Positions 34,138 through 43,297 of a stretch of DNA of 64,000 nt are shown piece by piece. The notes under the pieces were generated by a model that was given only the letters and a program-made list of their open reading frames with translations, was not told where the DNA came from and made no database searches. Within the stretch, counting starts at the first letter, position 1. The number at the start of each line of letters is the position of its first letter. Position numbers and translations under genes: made by a program. Source of the DNA: Paenibacillus_E sp040812395 (GTDB taxonomy: Bacteria; Bacillota; Bacilli; Paenibacillales; NBRC-103111); assembly GCF_040812395.1 (NCBI RefSeq), contig NZ_JBFNXH010000002.1:248001-312000 (forward strand). The letters are read 5' to 3'.

Positions 34138-35368
34138 AGAGCGCCCAATTTCCCTTGCGGAATATGGGCTCTAGGCTACCGTCGGATCGTTCTCCGTCAA
34201 TGTCCATATCGGCAGAACCAATCATGAAATCCACGTGAATCAGAGAATGGTTGAGTCCGACTCCAGCTAGTTCGTCCTTCGTCATGGACGTTCCACCCTG
34301 CACGCAGAAGGGGAATGATCTGCCTAAGGCCAGGTGATTGGACGCATTCTCATCGAAGAGCGTATTAAAGAAAATAAGGTTGGCGTTAGAGATTGGCGAG
34401 CAATGCGGGACAAGTGCGATTTCCCCCAAATATTTCGCGCCTTCATCCATTTCAATCATCGTTTTAAGGGCGTTGTAGCCTTGTTCAGCGCTGTAATCGA
34501 CAACGCGGCCATTTTCAAAGCGCAACGTGAAGTTGTTGATGAGGTTGCCTTGATAACTGAGCGGCTTCGTGCTGCATACAGTGCCTTGGGTTCCCTCTCT
34601 GTGAGGAGAGATGAACACTTCCTCCGTCGGAATATTCGGGTTGAAATCGAATCCGCCCGACTCATTCGTGGCGGCACCTCCGCGCCAAACATGGTTATCT
34701 GGAAGCTTCACGGAAAGCTCTGTCCCTGGAGCGAGGTAGTGAATTTTGCTGTATTGCTTTTCGTTCAGCAGCTCCCTTTTGCTGCGCAGCAGGGCGTTAT
34801 GCTGGCTCCAGGTTTGTACAGGATTTACTTGATCGACACGCGTCGCTTGGAAGATGGCATCCCATAAGGCGCTAATCGCGGCGGTCTCCTCCAGGTGAGG
34901 GAACACTTTTAGAGCCCATGCCGGAGAAGGAGCGGCAATAATGGACCAGGTCATTTTATAGGATGACATGCTTTCTCTCCATTTCTCCAAAGCAGGACCG
35001 GCTACTTTGGAAAAATCAGCAATACGCTTCGTATCTGCATCCTTCAATAGCTCAGGATCTGTGGATTCGATTAACAGGTAAGCGCCATGATGCTCAGCAA
35101 GCTCATTGAGCGCATGGGCTCTCCATGAAGGATATTCTTGAAAGGCGTCATCAGGGGCGTGCAAATATTTGATTCGTGTGCAGATCTCATCCTGCCATTC
35201 GATATGTACGTGCTTCGCGCCTGCCTCGTAAGCTTTTTTGGAAATGAACCGCACAAGCTGGGGAGCATGAATAGGGGCATTGATCCAAAGGGTTTGCCCG
35301 GGTTGAATATTCAGCCCAACACGAACGGACAGTTCGGCATATTTTTCTAAATTGTTTTCGAAACTCAT
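34136..35368 (-). CDS. ampS: M29-family aminopeptidase (AmpS)
   Basis: 410 aa, the usual length. Family features: LNIQPGQTLWINAPIHAPQLVRF near the N-terminus, FNPNIPTEEVFISP (metal Glu), YLGEIALVPHCSPI, LFDENASNHLALG (metal His) and HSLIHVDFMIG (His, Asp). A two-metal exopeptidase that removes N-terminal residues in the cytoplasm. ATG 35368 follows GGAGGAGG by 7 nt. The divergent VanW gene starts 200 bp away. Confidence 0.94.
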   Translation of the reverse strand: MSFENNLEKYAELSVRVGLNIQPGQTLWINAPIHAPQLVRFISKKAYEAGAKHVHIEWQDEICTRIKYLHAPDDAFQEYPSWRAHALNELAEHHGAYLLIESTDPELLKDADTKRIADFSKVAGPALEKWRESMSSYKMTWSIIAAPSPAWALKVFPHLEETAAISALWDAIFQATRVDQVNPVQTWSQHNALLRSKRELLNEKQYSKIHYLAPGTELSVKLPDNHVWRGGAATNESGGFDFNPNIPTEEVFISPHREGTQGTVCSTKPLSYQGNLINNFTLRFENGRVVDYSAEQGYNALKTMIEMDEGAKYLGEIALVPHCSPISNANLIFFNTLFDENASNHLALGRSFPFCVQGGTSMTKDELAGVGLNHSLIHVDFMIGSADMDIDGERSDGSLEPIFRKGNWAL

Positions 35369-35567
35369 CGTCATCCTCCTCCATTTCACTGTACTTATTG
35401 TAAACTTACCCCTCTGCGAGCAAGCCGTCAAATTTTTTTGCCAACGCGATCCTTTTCGTTGTGCCGGAAACAATCCAAATGGAAACAATTTGCGGAGTGG
35501 CGCTTTGCATTTACACAGTATGGAATGTTTTCAATTGATTACAATAGAGGAGGGGGTGTATGCATTC

Positions 35568-36500
35568 ATGAATCATGGATGGATTGCAGGCATACTGCTT
35601 TTGGCGCAGCAGAGTGAAATGCCGGATCAATTAACCATAGACCGTGATGGTCAATATATAGCAAAAGCGAATCGGGAGCAGTTTTCGATTGATTTTCTTG
35701 ATATCCCTATTGTCGACAATACAGAGTTAGAACGGTTCATGGACAAGGTCGCGAAGAAAGTTTATCGAAAGCCTCAAAATGCGACGATTCATGATAGTGG
35801 ACGCATCATTCGTGAGGTGGCAGGCGCCAAGCTGGATCGCCGAGCTTTCGAAGCGCAATTTTATGGCTATTTCTACAGTCAAGGACCGTTGAAAGCCGAA
35901 GTGCCCCAACTAGCGATCTATCCTAACGTGGATAGTGAATTGCTGGCTAACATACGTGTAAATCCGATTGGCTATTACGTGACGTATTTTAATTCCAATA
36001 ATAAAAACAGGTATCATAATATCTCGCTTGCAGCCAAAGCGATTAACAATTATGTGGTTCATCCCGGAGACACGTTCTCCTTCAATCGAGTGGTCGGCGT
36101 TCGAACCCCTGCAAAGGGCTATAAGCAGGCGAAAGTGATTGTAAGAGGCGAATATTCGGAAGGGATCGGCGGGGGCATTTGCCAGATATCTTCCACGCTG
36201 TTCAATGCAGTGGATCGAGCCGGGCTTCAGATCGTAGAGCGTTACTCGCACAGCAGGTCTGTTCCTTATGTTCCGCCAGGAAGGGATGCCACGGTAAACT
36301 GGGGAGGACCCGATTTCAGCTTCACCAACAATTATAATCAGCCTATTCTGATTAGGGCCCAGGCTTTGCCGGGAAGAGTGTATATTTCCCTCTCCTCCTC
36401 GGACGTGATCAATCATAAACCGCGCCATGTGCCAAGCGCTTCCGAGACGCTGCCAGAGGAAATTCACGCAGGCACGGACGCCGAGATTCCTGTTCCTTAA
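35568..36500 (+). CDS. VanW family protein
   Basis: About 310 aa. The C-terminal half is the VanW domain (PF04294): YHNISLAAKAINNYVVHPGDTFSFNRVVG, GYKQAKVIVRGEYSEGIGGGICQISSTLFNAV, RYSHSRSVPYVPPGRDATVNWGGPDFSFTNN. The first half (about 150 aa) is a PG_binding_4-like region. No cleavable signal is obvious; the short hydrophobic GWIAGILLL at the start may be one. VanW was named from vancomycin clusters but is mostly found in ordinary spore formers, probably acting at the cell wall. ATG 35568 follows GAGGAGGGGG by about 11 nt; the longer upstream frame overlaps the divergent gene's leader and is not coding. Confidence 0.88.
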   Translation: MNHGWIAGILLLAQQSEMPDQLTIDRDGQYIAKANREQFSIDFLDIPIVDNTELERFMDKVAKKVYRKPQNATIHDSGRIIREVAGAKLDRRAFEAQFYGYFYSQGPLKAEVPQLAIYPNVDSELLANIRVNPIGYYVTYFNSNNKNRYHNISLAAKAINNYVVHPGDTFSFNRVVGVRTPAKGYKQAKVIVRGEYSEGIGGGICQISSTLFNAVDRAGLQIVERYSHSRSVPYVPPGRDATVNWGGPDFSFTNNYNQPILIRAQALPGRVYISLSSSDVINHKPRHVPSASETLPEEIHAGTDAEIPVP

Positions 36501-36631
36501 TATACAGCCCAAAAGCCCTTTTCCACTTTAATGATGGTGGCGGGGGCTTTATTTGCTTGAATTGATTTCTGCTCAGCTTTTGCGTAAACTAGTAAACCAA
36601 AGGTTGAAAAAATTATGATAGGAGCTGCTAT

Positions 36632-37237
36632 ATGTATGCCTATACAGATCAAGAATATGTAGAAATTGATTTCAGCCATGCCGATCAGAGGGATGGCGAA
36701 TTGCGCAACTGTACATTTACCAAATGCAAATTTCGCGGCACGCATTTGGAAGAAATTTATACGTTCGGCTCGCACTTCATCAATTGTGATTTTACTGACG
36801 CCTATCTGAATGGCTCGGTCCATACAGGCTCGGCTTTTACGAATTGCCGTTTTCAAGGAGCCAATTTTTTCGTGGCTAAATTCGTAGATTGCAAAATGAT
36901 AGGCTCAGATTTCGTTGAGGCCGGGCTTGACGGCATAACGCTGCAAGGCGGGGATTGGTCGTATACGAATCTGAGAAATGCCAAATTGGCGAAGCAGGAT
37001 CTTAGAGGCATTCGCCTGCTGGAAGCGGATTTACACGGATGCAATCTGGAGAAAGCCAATCTGAGAGACGCTGATTTGACGCGAGCACAGATGGGAAGAG
37101 TGAATCTGGCGGGAGCAGATCTTAGAGGCGCGGTGCTGGATGGCATTGATTTCAAGACGGTGGATATCAAAGGCGCGCGTATGGATATGAACCAAGCGGT
37201 AGCTTTTGCCAGAGCGTTCGGAGCTAAGATTGACTAG
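36632..37237 (+). CDS. Pentapeptide-repeat protein (McbG/Qnr-like)
   Basis: 201 aa made of A(D/N)LxX-type pentapeptides almost from end to end: CTFTKCKFRGTHLEE, FINCDFTDAYLNGS, NLRNAKLAKQDLRGIRLLEAD, NLEKANLRDADLTRAQ, NLAGADLRGAVLDG. This should fold as a right-handed quadrilateral beta-helix, a DNA mimic in Qnr and McbG, which shield gyrase. Length and layout fit that group, but many such proteins have other or unknown roles, so gyrase protection is only a possibility. TAGGAG lies 8 nt before the ATG. A weak hairpin at 36517-36552 separates it from the VanW gene. Confidence 0.85.
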   Translation: MYAYTDQEYVEIDFSHADQRDGELRNCTFTKCKFRGTHLEEIYTFGSHFINCDFTDAYLNGSVHTGSAFTNCRFQGANFFVAKFVDCKMIGSDFVEAGLDGITLQGGDWSYTNLRNAKLAKQDLRGIRLLEADLHGCNLEKANLRDADLTRAQMGRVNLAGADLRGAVLDGIDFKTVDIKGARMDMNQAVAFARAFGAKID

Positions 37238-37352
37238 GTCAATATATGCATATTTTACAAAATGAAAGCAAAAAATCGCAAGATTTTCGGACGTGACTTC
37301 GTTACAATAGACTGCATATCATTCGCTTCAATGAAAGGTGGACTTTCACTTC

Positions 37353-38753
37353 ATGAAAACGTTTTTAGACGAAAACTTTTTGCTAACGAATGAAACAGCT
37401 ATTGAACTCTTTCACGGAATTGCCGACAAACTGCCGATTATTGACTATCATTGCCATTTGAGCCCGAAGGAAATCTATGAAAATAAGCAGTTTGATACGA
37501 TTACCGAGGCTTGGTTGTACGGCGATCATTACAAATGGAGAATGATGCGCGCGAATGGCGTAGAAGAGAATGCCATTACGGGCAGCGCCAGCGATTACGA
37601 CCGTTTTGCCGCTTGGGCGTCGACACTGCCAATGGCCATCGGCAACCCGCTTTATCACTGGTCTCATATGGAGCTGCAGCGTTATTTTGACGTGTACGAA
37701 GTGATTAACGCGAAGAATGCGCCAGTGATTTGGGAAAAAGTGAACGCGAAGCTTGCGCAAGGGGATCTGCGTGCCAGAGACTTGATTACAAAGTCCAAGG
37801 TTACTGTCATTTGCACAACGGACGATCCTGTGGATTCGCTGGAATATCACATTAAAATCAAGGAAATCAAAGATTTCGAAACGCAGGTACTGCCTTCTTT
37901 CCGCCCGGATAAAGCGCTTGAAATGAATCGGGCTACCTTTCTTCCATGGATCGGTAAGCTGGAGGAAGCGGCCGGCATCCCTGTCCGCAAGTATGACGAT
38001 TTGCTGGCTGCGCTGGAAAACCGCGCGAATTTCTTTGATTCCGTAGGCTGTAAAGTTTCCGACCATGCATTGGATTATGTGCCTTATGCGGCTGCCACCA
38101 AGGAAGAAGTCGAGCAGATATTCCAATCTGCACTGCAAGGTCAGGCTGTGAGCTTGGATGATGAGAAGAAATATAAAACATACACCTTGGTATTCTTGAG
38201 CGGCATCTACAATAAGCTGGACTGGGCGATGCAGTATCATATCAATGCGTCCCGCAACAATAATGGCAAAATGTTCGGCATTCTCGGTCCTGATACCGGT
38301 TATGACTCCATCAATGATAGCCCGGTAGCAAGCGCGTTAACGGGATTGTTGTCTGCTCTGGCACTTGGCGATGCCTTGCCAAGAACAATTCTGTATTCGC
38401 TGAATCCTAGCGACAACGACATTCTTGGTACGCTTATGGGCAGCTTCCAAGGAGGCGGTATTGCTGGTAAAATCCAGCTGGGTGCGGCTTGGTGGTTTAA
38501 CGATACGAGGGATGGCATGCTTCAGCAAATGAAAACATTAGCGAACATGGGGCTGCTTGGCCGCTTTGTCGGCATGCTGACGGACTCGAGAAGCTTCCTG
38601 TCTTATACCAGACATGAGTATTTCCGCAGAATTCTGTGCAATCTGTTTGGGGAATGGGTCGAAGCGGGCGAGTTCCCGAACGACGCGGAGCTGTTGAAAG
38701 AGTTGGTTGAAGGCATTTCCTATAACAACGCGAAAGCATATTTTAAGTTTTAA
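37353..38753 (+). CDS. uxaC: Glucuronate (uronate) isomerase
   Basis: 466 aa. Amidohydrolase-type TIM barrel: LPIIDYHCHLSPKEIYENKQF holds the HxH metal site; WLYGDHYKWRMMRANGVEE, ICTTDDPVDSLEYH, QYHINASRNNN and GSFQGGG follow family order. It converts glucuronate to fructuronate and galacturonate to tagaturonate, the first step of hexuronate breakdown. The partner genes uxuA, uxaB, uxaA and kdg are not in the window. Neighbours are an AraC regulator, a Gfo/Idh dehydrogenase and a hydrolase, consistent with plant-polysaccharide sugar use. AAAGGTGG lies about 11 nt before ATG 37353. Confidence 0.95.
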   Translation: MKTFLDENFLLTNETAIELFHGIADKLPIIDYHCHLSPKEIYENKQFDTITEAWLYGDHYKWRMMRANGVEENAITGSASDYDRFAAWASTLPMAIGNPLYHWSHMELQRYFDVYEVINAKNAPVIWEKVNAKLAQGDLRARDLITKSKVTVICTTDDPVDSLEYHIKIKEIKDFETQVLPSFRPDKALEMNRATFLPWIGKLEEAAGIPVRKYDDLLAALENRANFFDSVGCKVSDHALDYVPYAAATKEEVEQIFQSALQGQAVSLDDEKKYKTYTLVFLSGIYNKLDWAMQYHINASRNNNGKMFGILGPDTGYDSINDSPVASALTGLLSALALGDALPRTILYSLNPSDNDILGTLMGSFQGGGIAGKIQLGAAWWFNDTRDGMLQQMKTLANMGLLGRFVGMLTDSRSFLSYTRHEYFRRILCNLFGEWVEAGEFPNDAELLKELVEGISYNNAKAYFKF

Positions 38754-38754
38754 A

Positions 38755-38807
38755 AAAAGTGGTTGAGCAGAGAGATTCTAGATTTCTCTGCACGCAACCA
38801 CTTTTTC
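38755..38807. terminator. Bidirectional terminator
   Basis: AAAAAGTGGTTG..AGAGA / TCTCT..CAACCACTTTTT between convergent uxaC and the AraC gene. Confidence 0.88.
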
Positions 38808-38828
38808 TATTAGGGGATAGCCGCGCTG

Positions 38829-39659
38829 TTATTTGGCAGAGCGCGTCAGCTTGCGGCATTCGAGCGGAGTTTGCCGGGTGACCTGCTTAAAGACACGACC
38901 GAAATGCGCGACACTGTCAAAGCCGGACTGTTCCGCGATATCGATCACTTTCAGCTTCGTTTCGCGGAGCAGCCGCTGCGCTTCACGAATGCGAATATTG
39001 TTGAGATATTCGATGAAAGAGAAGCCCGTTGTCTCTTTGAAAGAACGGCAAAAATAGCTCGGACTGATATAGAACGTGTCGGAGATGAGCGCGAGCGTCA
39101 GCCTTTTTCTATATTGCTCGTTGATATAGCCGACGATTTCGAAGATTTTGGGGTTCATGGCATGCGGATGTGCCTCTTTCTCATTCGGTTTGCTGTACAT
39201 GCGCGTGCAAAAAAGGAGCAGCTGCGTAAGCAGCGCTTTGCTCCCAAGTTTCCAGCCGATCAGCATGGATTGCTGCTCGCGCAGCATACTGAATAACAGG
39301 TTCTCTACGAAGCTGCGATTCGTCCCTGTTAAGGAAAAGATATGCTGCTTCTGCTCGAAGGGAACGAGCACAAGTTCCGGTGCCTTTTCACCAAGCGATG
39401 CAACCCACGTGTCGTCGAAACTGAGCAATATCCGTTCATGATGATGGGCATCGACGTTATGGGTCTTGTGAAGCACGTTTTTATCAATGAAAACAAGGTC
39501 GCCTTCCTCGATCAAGTAAGAGCGGTCCTGGATAAAGTAATATCTTTTGCCTGAAAGCAAATAGTATATTTCATAATGGTCGTGAAAATGGTTCACAGGC
39601 ATGGAGAAGGGATCTTCTCTGCGCATCCTCTCGATTTCATAGTTAATCAAAGGTGTCAC
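38829..39659 (-). CDS. AraC-family regulator with cupin sensor domain
   Basis: 276 aa. Residues about 20-110 are an AraC-type cupin (MPVNHFHDHYEIYYLLSGKRYYFI..EGDLVFIDKNVLHKT). The last 100 residues are two helix-turn-helix units (LTLALISDTFYISPSYFCRSFKETTGFSFIEYLNNIRI, KVIDIAEQSGFDSVAHFGRVFKQVTRQTPLECR). Cupin-AraC proteins sense a sugar or sugar acid and activate catabolic genes. It is divergent from the Gfo/Idh gene across about 145 bp, which is its most likely target. GTG start at 39659 has a GAGGTG-like site close by. Confidence 0.9.
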   Translation of the reverse strand: MTPLINYEIERMRREDPFSMPVNHFHDHYEIYYLLSGKRYYFIQDRSYLIEEGDLVFIDKNVLHKTHNVDAHHHERILLSFDDTWVASLGEKAPELVLVPFEQKQHIFSLTGTNRSFVENLLFSMLREQQSMLIGWKLGSKALLTQLLLFCTRMYSKPNEKEAHPHAMNPKIFEIVGYINEQYRKRLTLALISDTFYISPSYFCRSFKETTGFSFIEYLNNIRIREAQRLLRETKLKVIDIAEQSGFDSVAHFGRVFKQVTRQTPLECRKLTRSAK

Positions 39660-39803
39660 CTCATTCTGTTCCCTAGTCTGTTTATTATAGCAAAATATGC
39701 AAGGTATTACAGTCGAAAGATAAAATTCGATTAGAAACTGAGCAAATATTGTATTACCCTTAGATCATCAGCAATTATCTTATCGAGAGGGGCGCAAACA
39801 GAA

Positions 39804-41087
39804 ATGAAAAAACGTTACGTGCTAGTAGGTACCGGAGGTCGTGCAGAGTTTTTCTATGGCGCTATTGTGAAGGATTTTCAGGAAACTTCGGAGCTTGTCG
39901 CCATTTGCGATATCAATCAGACGAGAATGGACTTCACGAACGGGTTGCTCGCAGATAAATACGGGTATGGGAAAGTGGCTACCTACAAATCAGATGAATT
40001 CGAGGACATGATTCGAAAGGAGAAGCCTGACTTTGTTATTGTCACTACTGTCGACCGCACGCACCACACGTACATTATAAAAGCGATGGAACTTGGCTGC
40101 GATGTTATTTCTGAGAAGCCGATGACGGTGGATGAAGAGAAATGCCAGGAAATTCTGGATACGATCAAACGGACAGGCCGTCAACTGCGTGTGACGTTCA
40201 ATTACCGCTATGCGCCCCACAACACTAAAATTCGCGAGCTGATTATGGATGGAGTCATTGGTGATGTTCATTCCGTTCATTTCGAATGGCTGTTGAATAC
40301 GGAGCATGGCGCGGATTATTTCCGCAGATGGCATCGCGATAAGCGCAACAGCGGCGGGCTGCTGGTGCACAAATCAACGCATCATTTTGATCTGGTGAAT
40401 TTCTGGCTCGGCACGCAGCCGGAGACGGTATTTGCTTTGGGGGGCCTGATGTTTTATGGGCGTGAAAATGCGGAGAAGCGCGGCGTAACGCAATTCTATC
40501 AGCGCGCGACAGGGAATGAGCATGCGCAGAACGATCCCTTTGCGCTTCATTTGGACAAAAATGATCACCTCAAAGGGCTGTATCTGGATGCTGAGCATGA
40601 GGATGGCTATCAAAGGGATCAAAGCGTATTCGGCGACGGAATTAATATCGAGGATACAATGGGCGTCATGGTGCGCTATAAAAATAAAGCGATTTTGACA
40701 TACTCGCTGAATGCCTACATGCCTTGGGAAGGCTTTAATGTTCATATGAACGGCAGTAAAGGACGAATTGAGATGAAGGTCGTGGAGAAATCCTATGTGA
40801 ATTCAGGCGGCTCGAAAGAAGATGAGGGCGCTTTGAAGGATAAAACGATCACCGTCTTCCCTATGTTCGATGCGCCTTACCAGGTGGATATTGAAGAAGG
40901 CGTTGGCGGTCATGGCGGCGGCGATCCGATTCTGCTGCGGGATATTTTCGACAAGCCGTCCAACGACCGCTTTGAGCGTGCAGCTTCTCATGTGGACGGA
41001 GCCATGTCGATTCTGACGGGCATCGCCGGCAATATATCGCTGCGGACCGGCCAGCCGGTCGCAGTGAACCAACTCGTCAAATTTTAA
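39804..41087 (+). CDS. Gfo/Idh/MocA-family sugar oxidoreductase
   Basis: 427 aa. N-terminal Rossmann fold: RYVLVGTGGRAEFFYGAIV; the catalytic-lysine motif is VISEKPMTVDEEKC; the C-terminal beta sheet includes TFNYRYAPHNTKIRELIMDG and the HKSTHHFDLVNFWLG region with likely catalytic His. Long insertions bring it above the family's usual 340-380 aa. It oxidises or reduces a sugar, inositol or sugar acid with NAD(P). GAGAGGGG precedes the start by about 11 nt. Transcribed with the hydrolase 18 bp downstream; divergent from the AraC regulator. Confidence 0.9.
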   Translation: MKKRYVLVGTGGRAEFFYGAIVKDFQETSELVAICDINQTRMDFTNGLLADKYGYGKVATYKSDEFEDMIRKEKPDFVIVTTVDRTHHTYIIKAMELGCDVISEKPMTVDEEKCQEILDTIKRTGRQLRVTFNYRYAPHNTKIRELIMDGVIGDVHSVHFEWLLNTEHGADYFRRWHRDKRNSGGLLVHKSTHHFDLVNFWLGTQPETVFALGGLMFYGRENAEKRGVTQFYQRATGNEHAQNDPFALHLDKNDHLKGLYLDAEHEDGYQRDQSVFGDGINIEDTMGVMVRYKNKAILTYSLNAYMPWEGFNVHMNGSKGRIEMKVVEKSYVNSGGSKEDEGALKDKTITVFPMFDAPYQVDIEEGVGGHGGGDPILLRDIFDKPSNDRFERAASHVDGAMSILTGIAGNISLRTGQPVAVNQLVKF

Positions 41088-41111
41088 CGCAGCTGCTACG
41101 GGGGAATGAGC

Positions 41112-42137
41112 ATGTGGACTCCAGATTCGTTTATGGAGCATCTCTATCAATCATTTGAAGAGAAGCGCAGAGCGCAGGAGCGTTCGGAAAGCACTGTGCA
41201 AACGAAAGCGCGGCTGCGTCTGCGTTTGACCCAAGCTTTGGATGTGAAAACGGAGAAAAAGGATGAGCTTCGGCCAGTAAGAATTGAACGGACGGAATTT
41301 GAGGGATATACGCGCGAACGCGTTGAGTTTGGCACCGTCTGGGGCCTGCGTGTACCAGCGTATGTGCTGATTCCCAAAGGGCTTACAGGCCGGAGTGCGG
41401 CGGTGCTTGCCTTACATGGACATGGCTATGGCAGTAGGCAAATTGTAGGTCTTGATCCAGATGGTTCGGAGCACGCAGGTGAACCGGATTTGCACGGCAA
41501 CTATGCGCTGGAGCTGGTAAAGCGCGGTCTGGTCGTTGTCGTTCCCGAAGGGATTGGGTTCGGAGATCGCAGGCTGGCTGCGGATCAGGAAGCGGGACAG
41601 GTAGGCAACTCCTCCTGTCAAACGCTCGCTTCCCATTTGCTCTTATACGGCATATCACTGGCCGGACTTCGCGTGCAGGAAGCGCTTCGGGCACTGGATT
41701 ATTTGATTTCCCGCGACGAGGTGGATCAGGATCGGATCGGTTGTATCGGATTTTCCGGAGGCGCTTTAATTGGAGCCTACGCATCAGCGGTTGATGAACG
41801 CATTCAAGCCACGGTGCTGTGCGCTTTTACGAATACGTTTAAAGGCAGCATCATGCATGTTCGCCACTGTATCGATAATTATTTACCGGACGCTCTAGAC
41901 TTCGCGGAGCTTCCTGAGCTAATCGGTTTAATTGCCCCACGAGCATTATTTATTGAGTCGGGTGAACAAGATCCTATTTTTCCGCTGGAGACGGTGAAAG
42001 CGGCTATAGCGAAAATACAGAGCATCTATGGGGAGCAGGCAATTGACCGCTTGGGGACACATCTATTCGAGGGCATGCACCAAGTAAGCGGAAAAGTGGC
42101 CTATCCCTGGTTGGTGAATGCGCTTCGCTTTAATTAA
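41112..42137 (+). CDS. Alpha/beta hydrolase, dienelactone/acetyl-esterase type
   Basis: 341 aa. Oxyanion region AVLALHGHGYGSRQ; nucleophile Ser in IGCIGFSGGALIGAY (GxSxG); acid in ESGEQDPIFPLE; His in LFEGMHQVSG. An N-terminal helical part of about 75 residues with a charged segment precedes the fold. It is probably a cytoplasmic esterase that removes acetyl or similar groups from sugars. It starts 18 bp after the Gfo/Idh stop, so they form an operon. GGGGGA favours ATG 41112 over ATG 41106. Confidence 0.82.
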   Translation: MWTPDSFMEHLYQSFEEKRRAQERSESTVQTKARLRLRLTQALDVKTEKKDELRPVRIERTEFEGYTRERVEFGTVWGLRVPAYVLIPKGLTGRSAAVLALHGHGYGSRQIVGLDPDGSEHAGEPDLHGNYALELVKRGLVVVVPEGIGFGDRRLAADQEAGQVGNSSCQTLASHLLLYGISLAGLRVQEALRALDYLISRDEVDQDRIGCIGFSGGALIGAYASAVDERIQATVLCAFTNTFKGSIMHVRHCIDNYLPDALDFAELPELIGLIAPRALFIESGEQDPIFPLETVKAAIAKIQSIYGEQAIDRLGTHLFEGMHQVSGKVAYPWLVNALRFN

Positions 42138-42190
42138 AGACGTACCTGTGCTAACCTGTTACAGAGAGTGAACAAGGTGGTGTGCCTTCT

Positions 42191-42787
42191 TTGAAACGGG
42201 TTTTAATCACAGGTTACAAAGCGTCTGAGCTCGGTATTTTTTCCTTAAAGCATCCAGGTATACAAATTATTAAAAAATCAATACAAAAGAAGCTCAATTC
42301 CCTCTTGGATGAGGGCCTGGAATGGGTTATTGTGAGTGGCCAGTGGGGCGTGGAACTGTGGGCCGCAGAAGCGGCGCTGGAGCTAAAGCGAACCTACAAG
42401 GAGCTCAAGGTTGCCGTCATTACCCCGTTTCTGGAGCAGGAAGAAAAGTGGAGCGAAGAAAAGAAAAACATCTACAGCAGCGTTATTGGCCGTGCCGATT
42501 ATGTGAACAGCGTAACGAAGACGAAATACGAAGGGCCATGGCAGTTCAAGGAAAGAGATAAATTTTTGCTGCGCAATACGGACGGAATCATACTAGTCTA
42601 CGACGAAGAAACGGAAGGATCGCCGAAGTTTATGAAGCTGCAGGCACTGCAGATGGCGGCTACGCAGCCCTATCCCATTGTAACGATCAATGCGTTTGAT
42701 TTGCAGAATATGGCGGATGAAGAGCAAGGGCAAGAGTTTGGGGAGTACGACGTTCCAGACGACACCAACTGGCTGCCGGACGATTAA
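42191..42787 (+). CDS. ypsA: YpsA, SLOG-family nucleotide-binding protein (DUF1273)
   Basis: 198 aa. The start KRVLITGYKASELGIF and core WVIVSGQWGVELWAAEAALELK match YpsA of Bacillus subtilis; the family has a SLOG Rossmann fold thought to bind a nucleotide. YpsA has been linked to cell-division control and stress. TTG 42191 gives the family N-terminus and has AAGGTGG 10 nt ahead; GTG 42182 sits 1 nt after that site. The tail is acidic (DEEQGQEFGEYDVPDDTNWLPDD), which is longer than in B. subtilis. Confidence 0.9.
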   Translation: MKRVLITGYKASELGIFSLKHPGIQIIKKSIQKKLNSLLDEGLEWVIVSGQWGVELWAAEAALELKRTYKELKVAVITPFLEQEEKWSEEKKNIYSSVIGRADYVNSVTKTKYEGPWQFKERDKFLLRNTDGIILVYDEETEGSPKFMKLQALQMAATQPYPIVTINAFDLQNMADEEQGQEFGEYDVPDDTNWLPDD

Positions 42788-42829
42788 AGCAAGCCCTTTT
42801 ATCTAGATTGGCTGGATAAGGGGGGGCGT

Positions 42830-43177
42830 AAAGAGAGCCATGGCGGCGCAGTAAGCGTAAAGGAAGCGCAAAGCGAAGTTCCTTTTCTGGAAAGGGAAAC
42901 GGCTCACGCTGATTCTAAGATCAGTATTGGCAAGAAAGCTGTGTCGCTAATCCAAGAGAATGACCGTATTATTTTAGATGCAAGTTCAACAGCTTGGTAT
43001 AGGGCCAAAATTATTCCGGATATGCCGCTTACGATCATAACGAATTCTATGAAAGTAGCACTTGAGATCAGCAACAAAGAGAAAATTCAAGTGATTTCTA
43101 CTGGTGGGCTTCTATCTCCGAAATCGCTATCGATGTCAATCGGATACGGGAAAAAGGTGTGCATGTCCTCCAATTAG
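42830..43177 (+). pseudogene. DeoR-family regulator fragment (effector domain)
   Basis: The frame reads GGAVSVKEAQSEVPFLERE, then KISIGKKAVSLIQENDRIILDASSTAWYRA and LTIITNSMKVALEI..VISTGGLLSPKSLSMSIG. This is the DeoR sugar-phosphate effector domain with its D-A-S-S-T substrate loop. The N-terminal helix-turn-helix and the C-terminal third are missing; full proteins are about 250 aa. It lies just ahead of lutABC and may once have controlled a neighbouring catabolic unit. Its own terminator is still there. Confidence 0.78.
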
Positions 43178-43203
43178 ATACAGAATAAGGATGAACGTCT
43201 CTT

Positions 43204-43246
43204 CCATCATCAGTAGTAGTCCCATCGTACTGAGGATGGTTTTTTG
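43204..43246 (+). terminator. Rho-independent terminator
   Basis: CCATC..CAGTA / TACTG..GATGG with an inner loop, then TTTTTT; it separates the DeoR fragment from lutA. Confidence 0.68.
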
Positions 43247-43297
43247 TATAGCGAATGAGGGAGTCGATACGATCAAGGGAAGGGAGTAACTTGCCTT

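Noticed and set aside
35352..35567. N-terminal extension of the VanW frame
   Set aside because: It crosses the leader and start of the divergent aminopeptidase gene, and the strong GAGGAGGGGG site lies just before ATG 35568.
36497..36856. Minus-strand frame of 119 codons overlapping the pentapeptide gene
   Set aside because: Overlaps the start of a clear gene on the other strand and lacks a ribosome site.
37383..38240. Minus-strand frame (285 codons) opposite uxaC
   Set aside because: Shadow of uxaC; no start signal and composition rich in His, Arg and Ile typical of antisense frames.
41412..41784. Overlapping minus-strand frames in the alpha/beta hydrolase gene
   Set aside because: Arg/Pro-rich antisense shadows with no domain.
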